NCBI GenBank assembly: GCA_910586585.1
Contig: CAJUKA010000015.1
Span: forward strand, 10,536 to 74,535
Length of the DNA stretch: 64,000 nucleotides
Origin: an uncultured Lachnospiraceae bacterium
GTDB taxonomy: Bacteria > Bacillota > Clostridia > Lachnospirales > Lachnospiraceae
Reading direction: 5' to 3'
Positions 26,365-33,084 of this stretch are shown here, one piece after another. Position 1 is the stretch's first letter. Each line of letters begins with the position of its first letter. The notes beneath the pieces were generated by a model, which was not told where the DNA came from, made no database searches, and saw nothing but the letters and a program-made list of their open reading frames with translations. The position numbers and the translations under genes were made by a program.

Positions 26365-26392
26365 TTTTTCGTAGATTTCCTCAGTCTACGAA
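26365..26392. repeat. Inverted repeat, left recombination site
   Basis: A 28-base sequence that is the exact reverse complement of 27851-27878. The core has two 8-bp arms, TTCGTAGA and TCTACGAA, separated by the asymmetric 9-base spacer TTTCCTCAG. Two inverted binding arms around an asymmetric spacer is the form of a tyrosine-recombinase core site. Confidence 0.85.
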
Positions 26393-26425
26393 AACAGCCT
26401 GCAAACGAATAGATTACGTTATCGT

Positions 26426-27562
26426 TTAAACTGCCTGACCATGAATCTGACCATAAAATTTTGAAAGGCTGTCCATATGTTTGCGTTTGGTATCCATAGA
26501 TGGATGCACATATCGATTCATTGTAATATGTACATCTGAATGTCCCAACATTTCACTAAGGCTTTTGACATCAGTGCCATCTTCAATACAGTTTGTTGAA
26601 AAAGTATGCCGTAAAATATGAAAATTGACATTTGGCAGATCTGCTTCTTTTAATATCTTTTTGAAATGATATTGTAAAGATCTTGGGTCTAATGGTTTAT
26701 TCGTACCAAATATATAATCTTTATCGTGAAAAAAATGTGCGAAAAGCTCCATGATTGTATCAGGAAGTGGAATTTCCCGGTGAGAATAAGCGCTTTTTGG
26801 AGTGGTTTCTAACAAAACTGTTTTTGTTTTGTGCCCTTCTTCATATAACCGTTGTACAGTGCGGTCAATCATTAGTATTTTATTTTCAAAGTCAATATCT
26901 TCCCATTTCAAAGCACACAGTTCTCCTAACCGGAGTCCTGTATACAAACAAATTAATACTGCCATTTTAAAAATATCCATTTCAGAATATAATACGGAAA
27001 TTAATTTTTTTTGTTCTTTTTTGGCAAGTACTTTGGCAGGTCTGTTGTACCCCTCACAAACAGGCAGTTTTAATGGAAGAAGCGTTAAGGAATACTGCCG
27101 AGATGCAAATTTCAATATTTGATTTAGAACACAATAAATACTTTTTCGTACACTCTCTGATAAAGAGGAAGAAATTCCTTCTTTTACAAAATTATCTGTT
27201 AAATCATGCAAAGATATATCTTTGAAAACTGTGTCAATATGATTTTGATAAATTAAATTGTATTTTGTATAGGTTGATGTTTTTCGTTTCTCTTTTATTT
27301 CAGCAAGCCATTCTTGTGCCACATTTGCTAATACAATATTTTTTGAACGTATTTGTGCCGAATACATTGAGTCTGGACTTTTTTCCTCTGAAGCCTCCGA
27401 AAAAAGATTTTTTTTAATCGTAAGTTTTTCACGCACCTCTTCATATGTTTTTCCATATATAGAACGATAAATCTTTTTCTTTTTTTCTTCACTGTATACT
27501 AAATACCGTCCTTCCCAACGTCCATCTTTTCGTTTCCTAATATTTTCGCCATGTCTTGCCAT
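26426..27562 (-). CDS. Tyrosine recombinase (integrase family)
   Basis: 378 residues with an N-terminal arm-type DNA-binding segment (RHGENIRKRKDGRWEGRYLVY, about 3-55), a SAM-like core-binding domain (about 75-160) and a C-terminal catalytic domain. All active-site residues are present: Arg211 (TGLRLGE), Lys256, His315/Arg318 (HILRH), His341 (LGHS) and the nucleophile Tyr351. Architecture like ICE/phage integrases, but there is no element cargo or excisionase gene. It lies inside inverted sites, so a dedicated invertase is the better reading. Minus-strand ribosome site GAGAGGA. Confidence 0.92.
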   Translation of the reverse strand: MARHGENIRKRKDGRWEGRYLVYSEEKKKKIYRSIYGKTYEEVREKLTIKKNLFSEASEEKSPDSMYSAQIRSKNIVLANVAQEWLAEIKEKRKTSTYTKYNLIYQNHIDTVFKDISLHDLTDNFVKEGISSSLSESVRKSIYCVLNQILKFASRQYSLTLLPLKLPVCEGYNRPAKVLAKKEQKKLISVLYSEMDIFKMAVLICLYTGLRLGELCALKWEDIDFENKILMIDRTVQRLYEEGHKTKTVLLETTPKSAYSHREIPLPDTIMELFAHFFHDKDYIFGTNKPLDPRSLQYHFKKILKEADLPNVNFHILRHTFSTNCIEDGTDVKSLSEMLGHSDVHITMNRYVHPSMDTKRKHMDSLSKFYGQIHGQAV

Positions 27563-27637
27563 AACAAACTTCCTCTCTATTCGTATAAATTTTGACCCAG
27601 AAATTGACCATAAAATACTGGGGCTTCTTTATTTTTA

Positions 27638-27702
27638 CTATGAAAATTAAACTTTTCATAGCAGAAATGGGAGTTCTTACTACCTATAGCAGGTATTTTT
27701 TT
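27638..27702 (+). other. Hairpins in the recombinase-promoter interval
   Basis: CTATGAAAA (27638-27646) pairs with TTTTCATAG (27653-27661). A short stem TACCT/AGGTA (27681-27695) is followed by seven T, resembling a small terminator. These sit between the recombinase start and the outward promoter, in the 365-base gap before the dead-TnpB gene. Confidence 0.4.
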
Positions 27703-27776
27703 GAAGGAAATTAAAACAATTCGTTAGTATTCCATATCTTTCCACAAATTTTTTCGGCATTTTTTATAAAAAAGAA

Positions 27777-27805
27777 TTGTCATTTTGGTTATGGCGTGAT
27801 AGAAT
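27777..27805 (+). promoter_or_regulatory. Invertible sigma-A promoter facing the dead-TnpB gene
   Basis: TTGTCA at 27777-27782, exactly 17 bases, then TAGAAT at 27800-27805. It lies inside the invertible segment, about 45 bases from the right inverted repeat, and reads out across it toward the ATG at 27928. Flipping the segment would detach it from that gene. A TATAAT at 27911-27916 outside the segment lacks a suitable -35. Confidence 0.7.
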
Positions 27806-27850
27806 AATGACGATATAAAATTATATAAATCAAAAATATTGTTTTTTCTA

Positions 27851-27878
27851 TTCGTAGACTGAGGAAATCTACGAAAAA
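27851..27878. repeat. Inverted repeat, right recombination site
   Basis: Exact reverse complement of 26365-26392. Arms TTCGTAGA/TCTACGAA are kept in place while the central spacer reads CTGAGGAAA, the inverse of the left copy. Confidence 0.85.
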
Positions 27879-27927
27879 TCTTATGCCTAACTTGTATGGG
27901 TTTTGGTAGGTATAATCAAAAGGAATC

Positions 27928-29265
27928 ATGCAAACAAACAAAATCTGCAAGACAATACATCAGTACAATAAAAAACCTCTGCCTCCTGAAGACATGTATA
28001 AGCTTCAGGAGATTGCAGAGGATTACAGAACTGTAAAAAATTATGTATATCAGAGGTACAGCGGCATTAGAAGCTTACTGAAGATTTATCCGGGCTATAC
28101 CGTCCAAAACGAAATGACAGAGTGTGGGCTTCGGACGCAAATTGGAATGCCATCCGTTTACTTTTATCTTGCGGTTTTTGACGCTTTGGGTGATATCAAG
28201 ACACAATGGGCAAAAACAAAAACGCGCATTCTTGAGGCGACAGCAAAAAATCCACGGTTTACGGAAGCGGATAAACATTATCTGCGGTTTGTTATGAAAG
28301 TTGGCGGATGCTTTGAAAATATTCTAAATGGCAGAACCGTTGTGATACCACAGAATATGCAGCAGCAGTACAAAAATATCATTATGGACACGACCAATAA
28401 AGTTGATATTGAAAATCTGAACAAATATTTATGCAGACAAGTTCGAAGAAAGCTGAATAGCCTTCATACAGAGAAAGCAGATGGATTTTCTATAGCAGAA
28501 CGAGCATACAGATACGGCAACAAAGATGGAGCATGTGGAATTTTTATTTCTACAAAAGAAAATCGCAGGCGTGTATTTGTGCCTTTGACAGATGACAACA
28601 AATACAAAAAACAGCTTTATATCAAACTTTTGCCTGAAAAAAGCAGCATCGAGATCGCAGTGCCGATTGAAGTCTCTGTTCGTATCCATTCAGATTTTAT
28701 CTATGAAGTAGGTATATCTATGGGAATATGGCAGATGTTTACGACGGACAGAGGACATATTTACGGAGAACAATTGGGCAAAATGCATGAGGAGCTGACA
28801 GAATTTACCAAGACGGCCAATGCTGTTTATCAAAGGGAGAAAAATAATAATCCAGGACGGGTAAAGTATAAACGCCAACGTCAAAAGCGAAATGCTTCAA
28901 TGGAAAGTTATATAAATCAAGAAATCAACCATATGCTTGAGATGGAAAAGCCCAAAGTAATCTACCTGCCCAAACTACCAAAGAATTCCGCTGGCGGACT
29001 TAACAGACAAATTAATTATTCCGTATCTGTATGGAGAAGAGGGTATATCAGAAATCGTCTTGCGCAAAAATGCAGGGAAAACGGAATTGAGCTGATTGAG
29101 GTGCTAGGCAAAGGAATCAGTACAGAGTGCAGCGAATGCGGCGCGATAGGGAAGTTTCAAAAAGATGTTTTTTGCTGCATATGCTGCGGTTATGAAGATG
29201 ATAAAAAGATTAATGCTGCAAGAAATGCAATAAAGCGCGGCAAGAAAATGCGCGATAGCGAATAA
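27928..29265 (+). CDS. Nuclease-dead TnpB-family protein (TldR-like)
   Basis: 445 residues matching the clostridial TnpB family (EDYRTVKNYVYQRYSGIRSL near 31-50; wedge and helical regions; RuvC and zinc-finger C-terminus). The three RuvC acids of active TnpB are all replaced. GIDxG is GIS264MG; the MED of RuvC-II is LP348K; the D-x-N-A-A aspartate is Lys427 (KKINAA). The zinc finger (C401-x2-C404, C417-x2-C420) and overall fold are kept, and there are no frameshifts, so it is not a decayed transposase. Dead, maintained TnpB homologues are known as TldR, guide-RNA-directed repressors, one group of which controls flagellin. No TnpA or transposon ends are seen. Ribosome site AAAAGGA at 27918-27923. 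Confidence 0.85.
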   Translation: MQTNKICKTIHQYNKKPLPPEDMYKLQEIAEDYRTVKNYVYQRYSGIRSLLKIYPGYTVQNEMTECGLRTQIGMPSVYFYLAVFDALGDIKTQWAKTKTRILEATAKNPRFTEADKHYLRFVMKVGGCFENILNGRTVVIPQNMQQQYKNIIMDTTNKVDIENLNKYLCRQVRRKLNSLHTEKADGFSIAERAYRYGNKDGACGIFISTKENRRRVFVPLTDDNKYKKQLYIKLLPEKSSIEIAVPIEVSVRIHSDFIYEVGISMGIWQMFTTDRGHIYGEQLGKMHEELTEFTKTANAVYQREKNNNPGRVKYKRQRQKRNASMESYINQEINHMLEMEKPKVIYLPKLPKNSAGGLNRQINYSVSVWRRGYIRNRLAQKCRENGIELIEVLGKGISTECSECGAIGKFQKDVFCCICCGYEDDKKINAARNAIKRGKKMRDSE

Positions 29266-29332
29266 AATAATAGATTCATGTGAAATGATTTTGCAGATGA
29301 ATGGCAGCAATTACTGCAGTTTTACCAACAGA

Positions 29333-29531
29333 ACATATATGCTTTTATATGTCAGATTTGGACTGCTAAACATTTCTTGATATAAAAATAAAGAACGGCA
29401 TTAGAAGAAGCAAAGCAGTCAGATATGGCTGCTGCTGATTGAGTATGCCAAGACCTCCAGAACACGCTGGTGTGACGTATGGAGGAGCGAAGCAAAATAA
29501 ATTCTATTTTGCATTGCCAGAAATGGTAATC
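29333..29531 (+). ncRNA. Candidate guide RNA scaffold downstream of the TldR-like gene
   Basis: The 335-base gap after the gene contains no ORF but a series of hairpins on the same strand. They are ACATATA/TATATGT (29333-29352); GGCAT/ATGCC (29397-29401 with 29445-29449) enclosing AGCAG/CTGCT; CCTCCA/TGGAGG with inner ACAC/GTGT (about 29454-29484); GCAAAATA/TATTTTGC around 29491-29512; and ATTGCC/GGTAAT ending at 29530. TnpB and TldR guide RNAs are encoded exactly here, 3' of the gene. The guide would lie just beyond the last stem, about 29531-29555. No convincing target for it was found by eye in the window. Boundaries are approximate. Confidence 0.4.
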
Positions 29532-29600
29532 AATGTGCCTTATTAATATTATTGAAAAATATCAATTCAATATGACATTTGGTCTCAGGAGGACATAAAA

Positions 29601-30968
29601 ATGAGGGAACGGCATAAGCAGGAAATTATGGATTTTATTCAAAGCCTGCACCAGGCTCATGAGGAAATCAGAGGAGCATTAAACAGCCACAATTTTATAT
29701 CAGTACAAAATATGCTCAGTGAGTGCCAGGAATTTGCTATTACCCTTGGAAATACAATAGAAACATTAGAAGGGGAAGGCCATATCACCGTTTCCTTTGT
29801 AGAGGAGTACTGCGAAGTGCTCTTTCATATCTTTGAAAATATCAGTCAAAATCAGATAAATGAAAATAAAATTTACAAGACATTAAAAAAGCAGTTGTTA
29901 AAAATAGAAAACAGTGCCAAAAATGATATTCATACCAGAAAAGAAGTGGTGTTCTTTCCATATAAAGCATCTATGTGGGATAGCTTGGAAAGTGTGTATC
30001 TTGCAGCAAAAGAAGATCCTTATTGTGATGCATACTGCGTACCGATTCCCTATTATGATTTGAATTCGGACCATAGCTTTGGACAAATGCATTATGAAGG
30101 CCGCGAATATCCAAAGAATATCGAAGTCATAGATTGGCAGTCTTATAAATTTGAGGAAAGAAAGCCTGACCAAATTTACATACATAATCCATATGATAAT
30201 TTTAATTTGGTGACAAGTGTGCACCCAAGATTTTATTCAGCAAATCTAAAAAAATATACAGAAAAGCTTATTTATATACCTTACTTTATTTTGAACGAGA
30301 TTGAGCCGGATAATCAGGAAGCAATTGATGGTATGAAGCATTTTATCTGGACGCCAGGTGTTATTAACGCTGATAAAGTAGTGGTTCAGTCAGAAAAAAT
30401 GAAACGTATCTATGTAAATGAATATATCAAGGCAGCAAAAGAGAATGGATTTCAGGACCATCATATTGATAGAACATATCTGGAACAAAAAATCTTGGGA
30501 CTTGGTTCTCCCAAAATTGACAAAGTGTTATGCACAAAAAATGAAGATTTAGAAATACCCACCGAATGGCTGAGAATTATTGAAAAGCCAGACGGAAGCT
30601 GGAAGAAGATTATTTTTTACAATACCACCATCAATGCATTATTGCGGCATAATGAAAAAATGCTTGAGAAAATGGAATATGTATTTCGTATTTTTAAAGA
30701 AAATAAGGATGAAGTGGCGCTTTTGTGGAGGCCGCATCCGTTAATTAAGGCAACTGTGGAAAGTATGCGCCCGCAGCTTTGGGAGGAATATGATCGGATT
30801 GTGAAAAAATATCAGGAAGAAGGCTGGGGGATTTATGATGATACTGCGGACGTTGACAGGGCGATTGTGCTAAGTGATGCCTACTACGGAGACGGCAGCA
30901 GTGTGGTACAGATGTACAAAGAAACAGGGAAGCCGATAATGATGCAGAATGTGGAGATTGTGGAATAG
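29601..30968 (+). CDS. CDP-glycerol glycerophosphotransferase-like protein
   Basis: 455 residues: an N-terminal helical region (about 1-105), then a GT-B-like part with VVFFPYKASMWDSLESVYLAA, IPYFIL, VVVQSEKMKRIYV, LGLGSPKIDKV, IIFYNTTINALLRHNEKM, VALLWRPHPL, LSDAYYGDGSSVVQMYKETGKPIMMQ. The RPHP and D-x-SSxxxE-like terminal motifs are those of TagB/TagF enzymes that transfer polyol phosphates. It is the first gene of the glycan cluster and may add a glycerol- or other alditol-phosphate to the glycan. The residue after SS is V-V-Q rather than the usual I-x-F/D, so specificity is open. Ribosome site AGGAGGA. Confidence 0.75.
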   Translation: MRERHKQEIMDFIQSLHQAHEEIRGALNSHNFISVQNMLSECQEFAITLGNTIETLEGEGHITVSFVEEYCEVLFHIFENISQNQINENKIYKTLKKQLLKIENSAKNDIHTRKEVVFFPYKASMWDSLESVYLAAKEDPYCDAYCVPIPYYDLNSDHSFGQMHYEGREYPKNIEVIDWQSYKFEERKPDQIYIHNPYDNFNLVTSVHPRFYSANLKKYTEKLIYIPYFILNEIEPDNQEAIDGMKHFIWTPGVINADKVVVQSEKMKRIYVNEYIKAAKENGFQDHHIDRTYLEQKILGLGSPKIDKVLCTKNEDLEIPTEWLRIIEKPDGSWKKIIFYNTTINALLRHNEKMLEKMEYVFRIFKENKDEVALLWRPHPLIKATVESMRPQLWEEYDRIVKKYQEEGWGIYDDTADVDRAIVLSDAYYGDGSSVVQMYKETGKPIMMQNVEIVE

Positions 30969-31144
30969 CGATTATCTAAAAAAGTAAAATGGAACCTTAA
31001 CAATTTCATACTTTATATCAAGAACAAATTTTTTAATACACTTTTGATGGTAATGTAGTTAAGAGAAAGATGTGAAGTATGAAGTAGTCAAGGTGATAAT
31101 CATATATTTTACATCTTTTATTTTATTTGTAGGGGAGAAAAACA

Positions 31145-31969
31145 ATGCATACCTTTATAACAGCAGAGATTGGAATTAACCATAATGGGGATTTGAATCT
31201 TGCAAAAAAGTTGATAGATTCTGCCGTGGTAGCAGGATGCGATGCAGTGAAATTTCAAAAACGCACAGTGGACAAGGTATATACACAAGAATATTTGTCA
31301 CAGTCAAGAACAAGTCCTTGGGGCAATACACAGCGCGCACAAAAGGAAGGGCTGGAATTTGGGAAAAAAGAATATGATGAAATTGATGCATACTGTCGTG
31401 AAAAGGGTGTCGAATGGTATGCATCTGCATGGGATATTGATTCACAAAAATTTTTACAGCAGTATAGCTGCAAATATAATAAAGTAGCATCTGCGATGCT
31501 GACAAATGAAGAATTATTAGAGGAAATTGCAAAAGAAGGGAAGTATACATACATTGCAACAGGGATGAGTACCTTTGAAGAAATTGATCGCGCGGTGGAG
31601 ATTTTTAAGAAATATCAATGTCCTTATGAACTGATGCACTGTAATAGTACCTATCCAATGCCTATAGAGGATGCAAATTTGAAAATAATAAAGGTACTTT
31701 CTGAAAAGTATCAATGTAAAGTAGGATACAGTGGACATGAAGAAGGAACTCTAGTGAGTACCTGTGCTGTGGCAGCGGGGGCAACCTCGATAGAACGGCA
31801 TATTACAATAGATAAAACAATGTATGGTTCAGACCAAAAGGCTTCGATAGAACCCTATGAACTGTGCCGCTTAGTAAAAGATATCAGGGAAACAGAAAAA
31901 ATCATGGGAACTGGTAAAAAGATGCTGAGTGCTGCGGAAGAAGAAGTGAAAAGGAAACTCAGGGGATAA
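31145..31969 (+). CDS. NeuB-family sugar-acid synthase lacking the SAF domain
   Basis: 274 residues forming the NeuB TIM barrel: FITAEIGINHNGDLNLAKKLID, AVKFQKRTVDKVYT, SAWDIDSQKFL, KVASAMLTNEELL, IATGMSTFEEID, LMHCNSTYPMP, GYSGHEEGT, SIERHITIDKTMYGSDQKAS. NeuB enzymes condense PEP with an aldose to form nonulosonic acids. The usual C-terminal antifreeze-like (SAF) domain, about 60 residues that close the active site in a dimer, is absent, so it is a short variant. The next gene overlaps functionally (phosphatase plus isomerase), suggesting a route to an unusual ulosonic acid. No CMP-transferase is in the window. Confidence 0.85.
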   Translation: MHTFITAEIGINHNGDLNLAKKLIDSAVVAGCDAVKFQKRTVDKVYTQEYLSQSRTSPWGNTQRAQKEGLEFGKKEYDEIDAYCREKGVEWYASAWDIDSQKFLQQYSCKYNKVASAMLTNEELLEEIAKEGKYTYIATGMSTFEEIDRAVEIFKKYQCPYELMHCNSTYPMPIEDANLKIIKVLSEKYQCKVGYSGHEEGTLVSTCAVAAGATSIERHITIDKTMYGSDQKASIEPYELCRLVKDIRETEKIMGTGKKMLSAAEEEVKRKLRG

Positions 31970-31971
31970 GA

Positions 31972-33036
31972 ATGATGATTGAACTAATCGTATTTGACAT
32001 TGATGGAGTTATTACAGATGGAACGGTTATTGTTGATTCTTGTGGGCGTGAGCAAAAACAGATAAATCTCAAAGATATCGATGCCATCTATGAATTGCAT
32101 CGCAGAGGGTATAAGATTATCGCTATTACAGGAGAAGATACAGAGATAGTCAATTATTTTGAGAAAAGATTTCCGTGGAAAGCTTTTTATAGGGGAAATA
32201 AGAATAAAAGAGAAACATTGCAGCAAATAGAACGGAAGCATGAAATCGACAGAAAGAGTATCTGTTATATTGGGGACGGAAAGTATGATATCGAGCCGTT
32301 GATGTATGCGGGGGTGGGTGTTTGCCCGGCCGATGCTATTGACAACGCAAAAAATGCAGCAGACATTATTTTGCAAAATAGCGGTGGTAGAGGGTGTATA
32401 TGGGAATTAGTTTCCATTTTGGAAAAGTATGATAATGAGAGCTGCTCTCAAAATTATTTTTATCAAAGACTGGAAGAACATACTAATATATTTAAAAAGT
32501 TGGCCTCCGACCAGGAACTAATGGATACTGTTATGCAAATTGGCGATAAGCTTATAGATATTTTTAACAGAAATAGTGCACTGTATTTATGTGGAAACGG
32601 TGGAAGTGCAGCAGATGCGCAGCATATTGCCACAGAGTTTGTCAGCAGGTTTTATACAGAGAGACCAGGACTCAATGCAGAGGCGTTGTCAGTCAACACA
32701 TCAACACTGACAGCAGTTGGAAATGATTACAGCTTTGAGCGGATATTTGTCAGACAATTGGAGGCAAAGGCCCATGTAGGAGATATGGTGATTGGTATTT
32801 CCACAAGCGGAACCAGTAAAAATGTGTTGGAAGCTCTGCGATATGCAAAAGACAACGAAATGGTAACAGTGTTACTGACAGGAGGAGCTGATAATTCCAA
32901 GTTGTCTGATGTAGCCGATTATATTGTCAAGGTTCCTGCTTTGATTACCCCACGTATTCAGGAAGTACATATTTTTATAGGACATGTGATTGCAGAATAT
33001 GTGGAATTTAAGATGTTTGGAGAAAAGGGCAGATGA
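31972..33036 (+). CDS. KdsC-like HAD phosphatase fused to GmhA-like sugar isomerase
   Basis: 354 residues. The N-terminal domain (1 to about 150) is a KdsC-type HAD phosphatase: FDIDGVITDG, ITGEDTEIV, the conserved lysine region and IGDGKYDIEPLMYAGVGVCPADA. The C-terminal domain (about 165-354) is a GmhA-type SIS isomerase: YLCGNGGSAADAQHIATEFVSRF, LTAVGNDYSFERIFVRQL, GISTSGTSKNVLEAL, TPRIQEVHIFIGHVIAEYVE. GmhA makes heptose-7-phosphate; KdsC removes phosphate from an eight-carbon sugar acid. Starts 3 bases after the NeuB-like gene, so tightly coupled. The fusion links aldose formation and a dephosphorylation step around the NeuB-like condensation. Product unknown. Confidence 0.85.
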   Translation: MMIELIVFDIDGVITDGTVIVDSCGREQKQINLKDIDAIYELHRRGYKIIAITGEDTEIVNYFEKRFPWKAFYRGNKNKRETLQQIERKHEIDRKSICYIGDGKYDIEPLMYAGVGVCPADAIDNAKNAADIILQNSGGRGCIWELVSILEKYDNESCSQNYFYQRLEEHTNIFKKLASDQELMDTVMQIGDKLIDIFNRNSALYLCGNGGSAADAQHIATEFVSRFYTERPGLNAEALSVNTSTLTAVGNDYSFERIFVRQLEAKAHVGDMVIGISTSGTSKNVLEALRYAKDNEMVTVLLTGGADNSKLSDVADYIVKVPALITPRIQEVHIFIGHVIAEYVEFKMFGEKGR

Positions 33037-33084
33037 GGTCCTAAGAAGTAATATATACCATATTTAGAGAGAACAGGTGAAGAA

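Larger units (their letters stand above)
26365..27878. mobile_element. Putative invertible DNA segment carrying its own recombinase
   Basis: The 1.5-kb segment is bounded by exact 28-base inverted repeats and contains a complete tyrosine recombinase gene plus an outward-facing promoter near its right end. Inverted, rather than direct, sites predict inversion instead of excision. As sequenced, the promoter reads right, toward the dead-TnpB gene. In the other orientation it would read left into the MATE terminator. The layout parallels the Hin segment of Salmonella, where the invertase sits within the flipped DNA. Confidence 0.75.

Noticed and set aside
26426..27562. Integrase of an integrated phage or conjugative element
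   Set aside because: Flanking sites are inverted, not direct, and there is no cargo, excisionase or relaxase. Inversion fits better.
27928..29265. Active TnpB or IS200/IS605 transposon
   Set aside because: All three nuclease acids are substituted and no TnpA gene or element ends are seen.
29531..29555. Matches of the presumed guide to other places (7-10 bases near 12139, 24772 and 63668)
   Set aside because: Matches this short are expected by chance in 64 kb; none lies convincingly at a promoter with an interpretable adjacent motif.
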